A stretch of DNA of 48,741 nucleotides, taken from contig NZ_QWLM01000020.1 of NCBI RefSeq assembly GCF_003515945.1, positions 1-48,741 of the forward strand, in the 5' to 3' direction. Each line of letters begins with the position of its first letter. Position 1 is the first letter of the stretch. Under the pieces are notes generated by a model. It was not told where the DNA came from. It searched no databases and saw only the letters and a program-made list of their open reading frames with translations. The translations under genes and the position numbers were made by a program. The DNA is from Dermacoccus abyssi (lineage in GTDB: Bacteria; Actinomycetota; Actinomycetes; Actinomycetales; Dermatophilaceae). Positions 18,631 to 25,476 of this stretch are shown here, one piece after another.

Positions 18631-18636
18631 AGGCTA
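18631..18636 (-). promoter_or_regulatory. -10-like TAGCCT before the Nudix gene
   Basis: On the minus strand TAGCCT is separated from ATG 18624 by 6 nt without a ribosome site. Confidence 0.4.
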
Positions 18637-18654
18637 TCCGGCACAGTGAAACCC

Positions 18655-19845
18655 ATGGCCGAGCGTCCTTCCACCCCGTACCGTCCCTCCGCAGCCGAAC
18701 GCGCCGAGCGTCGCGCCTTCGAAGCGCTCCTCGCGCTCCCGAAGTCGGCGCGCAAACGCGCCGCAGGGCGCCCACACGTCGTCGACGGCGGCGCCCTCGA
18801 CCCCGACATCGCGACCGGCCTCAAGGTGCTCGGCCGCGTCGGCGGCAAGGAACTCGACGAGCGCACCGTCGACGACGCCCGCACCGCCCTTGCCGCCGAA
18901 TCCTGGATGTTCGCAGGCGAACCCGCCGACGTGGCGTCGGTCGAGCAGGTGACGATCGACGGCGCAGCGCACGGCGCTGACGGCGACATCCCGGCTTTCC
19001 TCTACCGCCCGAACCCCAGCCCCGTCACCGTCGTGGGCAAGCACGCCGACGCCGCCCGCACTCCCGGCACAGCCCGTCCCTGCGTCGTCTACTTCCACGG
19101 CGGCGGCTGGGTGCTCGGATCAGCGCAGACCCACGACGCCGTGGCCCGCGCCCTGTGCGCCGACGGCGAGGTCATCGTCCTCAACGTCGACTACCGCCGC
19201 GCCCCCGAACACGTCTTCCCCGCCGCGGTCGACGACGCCGTCGCCGCCTTCCGGTGGGCCCACGCCAACGCCGAACGCCTCGGCATCGACCCGGAGCGCA
19301 TCGCCGTGGCGGGCGACTCCGCGGGCGGCAACCTCTCCGCCGTCGTCGCCCAGGAAACGACGCGCCACGGTGGCCCAAAGCCCGCCCTGCAGATGCTCTT
19401 CGTGCCCGTCACCGACCTCACGCTGCCGCGCTCCGACAGCTACGAGCGCTTCTCCAGCGGCTACTTCCTCACCCGCGCCAACATGGACTGGTACGAGGCC
19501 ACCTACCTCACCGGCAGCCCGACGCTCGGTGGGAGCAGCGACGTCGATATCGACGCTCTGCGCGCCGACCCCCGCGTCTCCCCGCTGCGCGCCACCGACC
19601 TCGACGCGCTCGTCGCCGCGGGCCTTCCCCCGGCCTACGTCGCGGTGGCCGGGTTCGACCCGCTGCGTGACGAGGGCATCGCCTACGCGCGGATGCTCGA
19701 GCGCGCCGGCGTCGCGACCACCCTGCGGGTCCACACCGACGCCGTGCACCCGTTCATCAACATCCTCGCCACGGATCTCGGGCGCCGCTGCATGGCCGAA
19801 GCCGTTGGCGCGATGCGGACGGCGCTCGGCGTCGACCCCGCCTGA
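18655..19845 (+). CDS. Alpha/beta hydrolase (hormone-sensitive-lipase-type esterase)
   Basis: This is a 396-residue carboxylesterase of the HSL family. The oxyanion motif is VVYFHGGGWVLGS, the nucleophile elbow AVAGDSAGGNLSA, the Asp lies in VAGFDPLRDEG and the His in HTDAVHPFINI, completing the triad. The first 110 residues are an extra N-terminal cap (SAAERAERRAFEALLALPKSARKRA) that may cover the active site. The frame extends upstream to 18361, but that part is antisense to the Nudix gene, so ATG 18655 is used. It is followed by a large hairpin of the repeat family described at 19859. Confidence 0.9.
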   Translation: MAERPSTPYRPSAAERAERRAFEALLALPKSARKRAAGRPHVVDGGALDPDIATGLKVLGRVGGKELDERTVDDARTALAAESWMFAGEPADVASVEQVTIDGAAHGADGDIPAFLYRPNPSPVTVVGKHADAARTPGTARPCVVYFHGGGWVLGSAQTHDAVARALCADGEVIVLNVDYRRAPEHVFPAAVDDAVAAFRWAHANAERLGIDPERIAVAGDSAGGNLSAVVAQETTRHGGPKPALQMLFVPVTDLTLPRSDSYERFSSGYFLTRANMDWYEATYLTGSPTLGGSSDVDIDALRADPRVSPLRATDLDALVAAGLPPAYVAVAGFDPLRDEGIAYARMLERAGVATTLRVHTDAVHPFINILATDLGRRCMAEAVGAMRTALGVDPA

Positions 19846-19858
19846 GCTACCACCTCCC

Positions 19859-19921
19859 TGGGCAGACTTTCCTGCCGTTGGGTCGTCACAGACACTGCCC
19901 AACCGCAGGGAAGTCTGCCCA
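19859..19921. repeat. Long inverted repeat, family copy 1
   Basis: Arms of 23 bp (19860-19882, GGGCAGACTTTCCTGCCGTTG plus GG, and 19898-19920) with two mismatches surround a 15-nt loop (19883-19897). It follows the esterase stop codon and can terminate transcription. Sequence, arm length and loop length match copies at 29248 and 30105. Confidence 0.8.
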
Positions 19922-19966
19922 ACCCGTTTCTCGGACGCTCCGCGGCCAGGGGGCATCACCCCAGAG

Positions 19967-19981
19967 TGAGAACGGTTTTCA
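19967..19981. promoter_or_regulatory. Candidate Zur box
   Basis: TGAGAACGGTTTTCA is a 15-bp near-palindrome with a single non-symmetric pair besides the centre. It resembles actinobacterial Zur operators (TGAAAATGATTTTCA type) and lies 22 nt before the start of a zinc-binding-type lipoprotein, just before the AT-rich ATTATGAGTTAG. Confidence 0.65.
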
Positions 19982-20002
19982 TTATGAGTTAGTGTTCCAT
20001 CC

Positions 20003-20755
20003 ATGAACACCACAACGCATCTGCGCGCACTCGCCCTGACGGCCACCGCAGCCGTCGCCCTCCCCGCCTGCGGCAACTCGACCTCGTCCGCCGGGTCGTC
20101 GAAAACCTCGACGCCGTCATCGACCACCGCGACGGCGCCCGTCGGCAGCAACGAGAAGGAGGCCGCCACCGTCAACCCGCGCGTGCTCCTCTCGCACGAC
20201 CAGGGCCTCACGCTGCTCGACGCCGAGACCGGCAAGACGCTCAAGGAGACGAAGAAGCCTGGCTTCCTGCGCCTGTCGAACGCCGGGGACGGTCGGCACG
20301 TCATGGTGAGCGACGCCGACGTCTTCCGCGTCTTCGACATGGGAATCAGCAGCCAGCCGCACGACGACCCCAAGCACAACTACACGTACGAGCCCGGCCT
20401 CGCCGAGCGGACGTTTGCCGCGCCGAAGGCCGGCCACGTCGTGCCACACGCCGGCAAGGTGTCGCTGTTCTCCGACGGCGCGGGCACGATCCAGACGCTA
20501 TTTGAATGTTGGACAAACCCTACGGAGGGCAGGTGTTTCACGCGGTTCGCGGCGCGACCTACTCACCGGTGTCGATCGGATTGTGATGATTTCTTCCCTA
20601 TGCTTTGCGGGTGGTCGCGCGCAGCGATCCGAAGTGGGGTCACTCCGCCCGTCGACGCTGAACTGTGCGCCTTTGCGGCCCTCGACGGCCGAGGCGCGAT
20701 TCCTCCCGGACGCGACACGCCGACGCCGGTTTGCACGAACATCCAGCGTTCGTAA
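20003..20755 (+). pseudogene. Truncated zinc metallochaperone-like (AztD-type) lipoprotein
   Basis: The first 165 or so residues look native: a signal peptide with lipobox LPAC (Cys at about residue 23), a Ser/Thr linker, then beta-propeller-like sequence (VLLSHDQGLTLLDAETG, GDGRHVMVSDADVFRVFDMG, HDDPKHNYTYEPGLAE, GHVVPHAGKVSLFSDGAG). This resembles AztD, a periplasmic or lipid-anchored zinc chaperone of about 400 residues. From about 20500 the frame continues for 85 codons with an unrelated, Cys-rich and Arg-rich composition and no propeller pattern, so the original C-terminal two thirds appear to be lost. The junction falls at TATTTGAATGTTGGACAAAC, AT-richer than its surroundings. A Zur-type box upstream supports a zinc role. 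It may be non-functional. Confidence 0.6.
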
Positions 20756-20767
20756 ACTCGGTGGTAT

Positions 20768-21436
20768 ATGGGTGAGGACGAGCCGTACTGGTACGACGAC
20801 GAATACGACGATGAGTCCGAGAACGAAGAGGCTGATCGTTCCCGTCAGCGCGCCTTCGTGGGGGTCGTGACGGCTGCCGTCGTCGGCTCCGTGGCTCTCG
20901 TGGGGGCCACCCTCTTCGCGAAACAGTTCGAGGGTGGCCGCAACAGCGACGAACTGCCCGGCTCTGTGGCTTCCTCGACGTCTGAGCCGTCGAGTTCTTC
21001 CTCGTCGACGAGTTCGCCGAGTTCTTCGAGCAGTTCGAGTTCCTCGTCGACCTCTTTGGCAACCAGTTACGACTCGGCGGCGGCCAAGGCTGCCGCAGAG
21101 CGTGCAGCAGCCGTTGAACGCGCCCGCAAGGCAGCGACAGCCCGCGCTGCAGCCGAGGCGCGGGCGTCGGCCTCCGCGAAGGCCAAGGCCAAGGCGAGTG
21201 CGTCGAAGAGCTCCAAGTCCTCCAGCGCGTCCAAGAGCTCGAGTTCGTCGAAGTCCAGTTCCAGCACGAGTTCGACCACGCCCAAGCCGACCTCGCCTAA
21301 GCCCACCACTCCCAAACCGACGACGCCGAAGCCTCCGTCTCCGACGAACACCTTCACCACTCAGCCGGAGCCGACGCCTCCGCCCGCGCCGTCGACCCCG
21401 CCTCCGGCCGCGCCGGAGGGCGCTCCCGCGTCATAA
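20768..21436 (+). CDS. Single-pass membrane protein with Ser/Ala/Lys/Pro-rich tail
   Basis: The 222-residue product begins with an acidic cytoplasmic head (GEDEPYWYDDEYDDESENEEAD), has one membrane helix at about residues 36-56 (FVGVVTAAVVGSVALVGATLF), and then a low-complexity exterior: poly-Ser with Thr (70-100), Ala/Lys/Arg-rich heptads (100-145), Ser/Lys runs, and a Pro/Thr/Lys stalk (170-222) with repeats of TTPKP. No catalytic domain is present. The stalk is typical of wall-spanning proteins in Gram-positive bacteria. The stop is 4 nt from that of the convergent TM2 gene. Confidence 0.7.
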   Translation: MGEDEPYWYDDEYDDESENEEADRSRQRAFVGVVTAAVVGSVALVGATLFAKQFEGGRNSDELPGSVASSTSEPSSSSSSTSSPSSSSSSSSSSTSLATSYDSAAAKAAAERAAAVERARKAATARAAAEARASASAKAKAKASASKSSKSSSASKSSSSSKSSSSTSSTTPKPTSPKPTTPKPTTPKPPSPTNTFTTQPEPTPPPAPSTPPPAAPEGAPAS

Positions 21437-21440
21437 CGCG

Positions 21441-21989
21441 TCAGGGGCTGAGCTTGCGGCCGTTGCCGTCGCGCACGGAGCCCGTCCACATGAGGATGGC
21501 GTCGACGAACGCCCACAGCGACAGGCCCATGAGAACGAGGAAGCCGATGCCGAAGATGAGCGTCACCATGCCGAAAAGCCACATGCCGAGCTGAATCGCG
21601 CCGACCGTCGTGTCACCGATGTAGAACCGCCCGACGCCGAGCCACCCGAGAAAGAACTGCAGAAGACCTGCGGCAACCTTCGACTTGTCCGACAGCGGCT
21701 CACCCGTGTACGGATCGACACGCCCCTGCCAGGGGCCGTCGAAACCGGCCGCGCCCGGCACGAAGCCCGGGGTCGGATGGGCCCGGAACACATTGGGCGT
21801 CGCCTGCGGCGGGTACGGACACGGCTGATGCGCGGGGTAACCGTCCGCGTACGGAGTGGAGCCGCTCGAATACCCGTACGGCGTCTGAGGCTGCGAGGGC
21901 GGCACCGGGCCCGACGACATGCGCGTGGGCTCGTCGTACACGGACCGGTCGTCGTCCCAGCCGCTCGTCTCCCACCCCTGGTTGCTCAT
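21441..21989 (-). CDS. TM2 domain-containing membrane protein
   Basis: The 182-residue product has a Pro/Tyr/Ser-rich N-terminus (about 100 residues) and a C-terminal TM2 domain: SKVAAGLLQFFLGWLGVGRFYIGDTTVGAIQL, then GMWLFGMVTLIFGIGFLVLMGLSLWAFVDAILMW. The G-W-x-G-x-G-R-F-Y-x-G motif between the helices is the TM2 signature. The role in bacteria is unknown. ATG 21989 gives MSNQGWETSGWDDD, similar in style to the MSNNNGNWDEQP start of the gene at 23118, hinting that the two proteins are functionally or historically linked. Confidence 0.88.
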   Translation of the reverse strand: MSNQGWETSGWDDDRSVYDEPTRMSSGPVPPSQPQTPYGYSSGSTPYADGYPAHQPCPYPPQATPNVFRAHPTPGFVPGAAGFDGPWQGRVDPYTGEPLSDKSKVAAGLLQFFLGWLGVGRFYIGDTTVGAIQLGMWLFGMVTLIFGIGFLVLMGLSLWAFVDAILMWTGSVRDGNGRKLSP

Positions 21990-22107
21990 GCTTCATGCTG
22001 GCACACGCCGGTGACAAAGGGTCCGAAGTTGTCCACAGGGGGATGAGACGAGCGGCGACCCGGACTACCGGATCGCCGCTCGCCGTAGACGCTTTCGCGC
22101 CGAGAGG

Positions 22108-23118
22108 TCAGTCGCGCAACGCGCTGATCACACTCGTGATGACGAGCGCGATTCCCGCGATGAGACAGAGCGTCAGGCCCCAACCGCTGCCGGCGCTGAA
22201 CGAGGCCTGATCACCCAAGGACGACATCTGGTCCTTGAGATCGGCCAGGTCGGAGCGCACGTCGAACCAGTCGTAGATGGCAACGGCCGACGCGACGAGA
22301 CCCATCGCGACAGCACCCCACATGACCGGCTTGCGCACTCGCCCGATGGCGCGCAGCACACCGAGCGCGAGGGCGATGAGGGCCGGAATGAGGATGATCC
22401 AGCCGTCGGTGACCTTCTCCTGATCCGCGCCCGTGGAGCGCCCCTCAGGAGCGTTCGACGACTCCATGCCCAGGCCGTTCGTCGAGGCGGTGAAGTCGCC
22501 GGTCATGGGGTGACCCACCTTGACGAAGACCCAGGTGCCGAAGCAGCCAATGATGGCGAGGAGGGCCGTGGCGACGACCCCCCAACCCATGGTGCGTCCG
22601 ATGCCGGCCTTCGGCTTCGCCTTCGTGTCGGTCGTCGCGAACGATCCGTTCTGTCCGAACTGACCGTACTGCTGCTGGTTGTTCTGGCCGGCGAAACCGT
22701 GACCGGCGGCGGGCTGGCTGTTCCACTGCTGGTTGCTGCCCGGTGCGCTGGACGAATGCTGCGCGCCCTGCGACGCGTAACCACCGCTGGGGTAGTTACC
22801 CTGCGGCTGCGAGCCGTAGCCCTGGCCCGGCTGGTTCTGGCCGAACTGGCCCGGCTGACCCTGCTGGTTCGGCTGACCGCTCGGGTAGCCACCCTGCGAC
22901 GGGTACTGCTGCTGGGGGGCCTGGCCCGGCACCGGCGGGTACTGCCCGGGGCCACCCTGAGGCTGCTGGCCGTTGTACCCCTGCTGCCCCTGGCCGTACT
23001 GGCCCGGCTGACCGCCGTTCTGCTGGTTCTGCCAGGTCTGCGCCGGACCCTGCTGGTTCTGGCCCTGGTGCGCCGCCTGGGTGGGCTGCTCGTCCCAGTT
23101 GCCGTTGTTGTTCGACAT
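22108..23118 (-). CDS. Membrane protein with 160-residue Gln/Gly/Pro-rich prion-like N-terminus
   Basis: The 336-residue product starts with about 165 residues made almost only of Gln, Gly, Pro, Asn, Tyr and Ser with PGQYGQ-like units and very few charges. Four membrane helices follow (GWGVVATALLAIIGCFGTWVF, GWIILIPALIALALGVL, VMWGAVAMGLVASAVAIY, GWGLTLCLIAGIALVITSVI). Positions 2-4 of the helical part resemble small actinobacterial membrane proteins of unknown function. The N-terminal half has the composition of phase-separating low-complexity domains. It may tether or cluster at the membrane; that is inference. Confidence 0.75.
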   Translation of the reverse strand: MSNNNGNWDEQPTQAAHQGQNQQGPAQTWQNQQNGGQPGQYGQGQQGYNGQQPQGGPGQYPPVPGQAPQQQYPSQGGYPSGQPNQQGQPGQFGQNQPGQGYGSQPQGNYPSGGYASQGAQHSSSAPGSNQQWNSQPAAGHGFAGQNNQQQYGQFGQNGSFATTDTKAKPKAGIGRTMGWGVVATALLAIIGCFGTWVFVKVGHPMTGDFTASTNGLGMESSNAPEGRSTGADQEKVTDGWIILIPALIALALGVLRAIGRVRKPVMWGAVAMGLVASAVAIYDWFDVRSDLADLKDQMSSLGDQASFSAGSGWGLTLCLIAGIALVITSVISALRD

Positions 23119-23380
23119 CTCTCGTCCCCTCCCGAAACCCGTGGTGTATCGATCGGTACAAAACCAGCCCCGACTCCCACCTCAGGACGACGCTAATGCG
23201 TTCCGCGCCGTAACTTTCGGGTCACGCCGGTTCGTCGTCGCGCTCGTCGCCGATGAGTCGACGCCCCTAGCTGCTGAAAACCCCCACCGAACTGTCCACT
23301 TACGTCGCTTCGGAGCATCCAGGACGTCACCGGAGGGGCGTTCTTCGGAACCACAAGGCCGCTGACGGGGTCAAAGGGGC

Positions 23381-23824
23381 ATGAGACGCACACAGTCACT
23401 GACGTTACGAGCCGGAGCAACCGGGTTGCTCGCCCTCCTCGCGGCCTGTTCGCAACCGGAGCCGTGTGCGTGCAGCGTCGCCCCGATCAGCGACTCGCTC
23501 ATGCCCGTGGGCGTGGCGTCGCCGCAGGAGCCCGGGCAGGGGACGGTCAGACCGTCAACTCTCGTCGAGGGCGACACCCGGATCACCGACATCGTGTGGG
23601 ACGAGTGGGGGGCGGAGAACATCACGGCTCGCGGCACGATCGATGGCCGTCGCGTCACGTTGCGTCTGGTCGCCGCGCACTGCGCGGGCCGCGACCGCTA
23701 CGTGGCACTCACCTATGGGACGTCTGACGAGTTCGACAAGGGCGGGACGACCACGCTGAGGATGTGCGAAGACCCGCCGTCCACGCCTGGCTCACCGACG
23801 TCGACGGACTCCCCGACGACGTAA
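23381..23824 (+). CDS. Small putative lipoprotein
   Basis: The 147-residue product has a signal peptide with lipobox LLAAC (Cys at about residue 24), a second Cys cluster immediately after (CACS), and a compact domain with two further Cys (AAHCAGRD, LRMCEDPP) that could form disulfides. The tail is Ser/Thr/Pro-rich. I do not recognise the family. It ends 6 nt before the stop of the convergent helicase gene at 23830. Confidence 0.65.
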   Translation: MRRTQSLTLRAGATGLLALLAACSQPEPCACSVAPISDSLMPVGVASPQEPGQGTVRPSTLVEGDTRITDIVWDEWGAENITARGTIDGRRVTLRLVAAHCAGRDRYVALTYGTSDEFDKGGTTTLRMCEDPPSTPGSPTSTDSPTT

Positions 23825-23829
23825 GGCAC

Positions 23830-25473
23830 TCAGATCGTCAGGGTGCCGCGGGCGAAGGCACCCAGGATGCGCTCGTGCGTCTGGCGGGGCAGGGCTCGTG
23901 ATCCCGGTTCGCCGTTCGGTGTTCCCGGACGCGCGGGCGCGGTGGCGAGCAGGTCGTCGAGTCCGGCACGCGCCACCATGAGCAGCCCGTGCGTCGCGCG
24001 GGTGCATGTGACGGCGAGGCGGCCGAACGCCGAGTTGAACTCGTCGAGTTTGCTCGCGCCCGAGAGCGGGTGGATGGCGACCGTGATGCCGTTCGTCTGC
24101 CCCTGCCAGGAGTCGACCGTCGAGGCCATGACTGCGCCCTCGGGCAGTTCGTAGCGACGCGTGAGGCGTTCGACGACGTCACTCATGTCGTCGACGGCCT
24201 GGTTGCGAGTTGCGAGCAGCGCGATGAGCGGGTCGCCCCCGAAGTCGTCGATGGTGTCGGTGCGCTCTCCCGTCGGTGACCCGTCAGGGCCGTAGGTGGC
24301 GCTGCGCAGTTCGAAGCCGTCGGCCACCAACTCGTCGAGGAGGGCCTCGATCGCCGCCACGAGCGGAACGTCGATGTCGGCGGCCTCCGCCTCGGGAAGG
24401 CCGTCGATCTCGAGGAGCGTCGGACGGCCGGTGCCGAGTTGGCGCCACACGTCGTCGGACGCAGCGCGCACCGGCATCAGCGCGTCGACGAGTTCGGGGC
24501 CGCCGATCTCCTCGCCGAAGGTCGGCTCATCGGCGCCTTCCCTCGCGCATACGCCCGCGACGATCGACCGATCGCCAGGCGCTGCAACGCAGTTCAGTTC
24601 GGCCCAGTCGGGGTAGAACGCCTGCCAGAGCCCCAGCTGCTCACCCGTGGGACGCCAGACGGCGGGCAGCTCACGCACCCACGTGACCCCGTCACGCTCG
24701 GCGTCGAGTCGTCGCGCCGTGATGCCGACGTACGACTCCGGCCATGCGCGGTACGGGTTGTAACCCGAGTCGCCGCGCCAGGGGTTGGCCGAGGAGTCGA
24801 GGGGCGGCAGCTGCCCGACGTCGCCGACGCCGACGTGAAGTTTCGACAACCACGAGACGCGGTCGAAGAGATGCTCCGCGAGTTGCCACGCCTCGTCGAC
24901 GAAAAGGACGTCGAACAGCGGTTCGTGACGCGCGAGGTCGCGGCTCGTCTTCCACGCATAACCGCGCATGCCCATCATCGCGGCGGTGGCGAGGATGACC
25001 GGTGTCTCGAGATCGAGCTCACCCGAACTGACGATGGTGCACCGCTCCGCGAGGTGGGGCGGCAGGGTGTCGCGGTCGATCGAGTTACTCATGACGAGCG
25101 CGACGTTCTCGGCGCCGAGATCCTGGCCCAGCGACTCCGCGAGCGACCACAGCTGCTTGTTCGTGAACGCCGTGATGCCCACGGCGCGGCCGGTCGGTGT
25201 GCGCCCTTCGCCGAGGGCGCTCGCCTCAGCCACCATGCGCTTGAGAACGAACGACTTGCCCGCGCCCGCAGCGGCTTTGAGCAGGATGCGTCGGGCGGCC
25301 GGAGCCGCGTCGTCACCCTCGGGGTCGTAGGAGCGGAGGGCGTCGTCGACCGCCGCGAGCGCCGCGTGCAGTTCGGCCACGGCGTCAGCGGCCACGGCGG
25401 CGTTCGAGGCCGCGGCACTCGCGTGGTGCTGCGCGTTCTCAACGGGGGTGGGCGTGGTGAAGGTGAGAGCCAT
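23830..25473 (-). CDS. SF1 (UPF1/Dna2-like) helicase or ATPase of the nuclease-helicase pair
   Basis: The 547-residue product has superfamily 1 motifs in order: motif I AAAGAGKSF (K73), motif Ia ITAFTNKQLWSL, motif II LFVDEAWQ (D193-E194), motif III GVGDVGQLPPL (217-225), motif V ASTVDSWQGQTNGITVAI, and motif VI RLAVTCTRATHGLLMVAR. The DEAWQ box and SWQGQ are closest to the UPF1/Dna2/IGHMBP2 branch. ATG 25473 lies 3 nt after the stop of the nuclease gene, with a GGGGGAG ribosome site inside the nuclease 3' end, so the two are translationally coupled. Together they resemble a Dna2 enzyme split into nuclease and motor. The cellular role is not known; DNA end processing or defence against foreign DNA are both plausible. 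Confidence 0.82.
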   Translation of the reverse strand: MALTFTTPTPVENAQHHASAAASNAAVAADAVAELHAALAAVDDALRSYDPEGDDAAPAARRILLKAAAGAGKSFVLKRMVAEASALGEGRTPTGRAVGITAFTNKQLWSLAESLGQDLGAENVALVMSNSIDRDTLPPHLAERCTIVSSGELDLETPVILATAAMMGMRGYAWKTSRDLARHEPLFDVLFVDEAWQLAEHLFDRVSWLSKLHVGVGDVGQLPPLDSSANPWRGDSGYNPYRAWPESYVGITARRLDAERDGVTWVRELPAVWRPTGEQLGLWQAFYPDWAELNCVAAPGDRSIVAGVCAREGADEPTFGEEIGGPELVDALMPVRAASDDVWRQLGTGRPTLLEIDGLPEAEAADIDVPLVAAIEALLDELVADGFELRSATYGPDGSPTGERTDTIDDFGGDPLIALLATRNQAVDDMSDVVERLTRRYELPEGAVMASTVDSWQGQTNGITVAIHPLSGASKLDEFNSAFGRLAVTCTRATHGLLMVARAGLDDLLATAPARPGTPNGEPGSRALPRQTHERILGAFARGTLTI

Positions 25474-25476
25474 GGG

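Noticed and set aside
20988-21060. Simple-sequence TCG/AGT repeat as a microsatellite or phase-variation locus
   Set aside because: The runs mix TCG, TCC and AGT serine codons rather than one repeated unit, so slippage is not expected to switch the frame.
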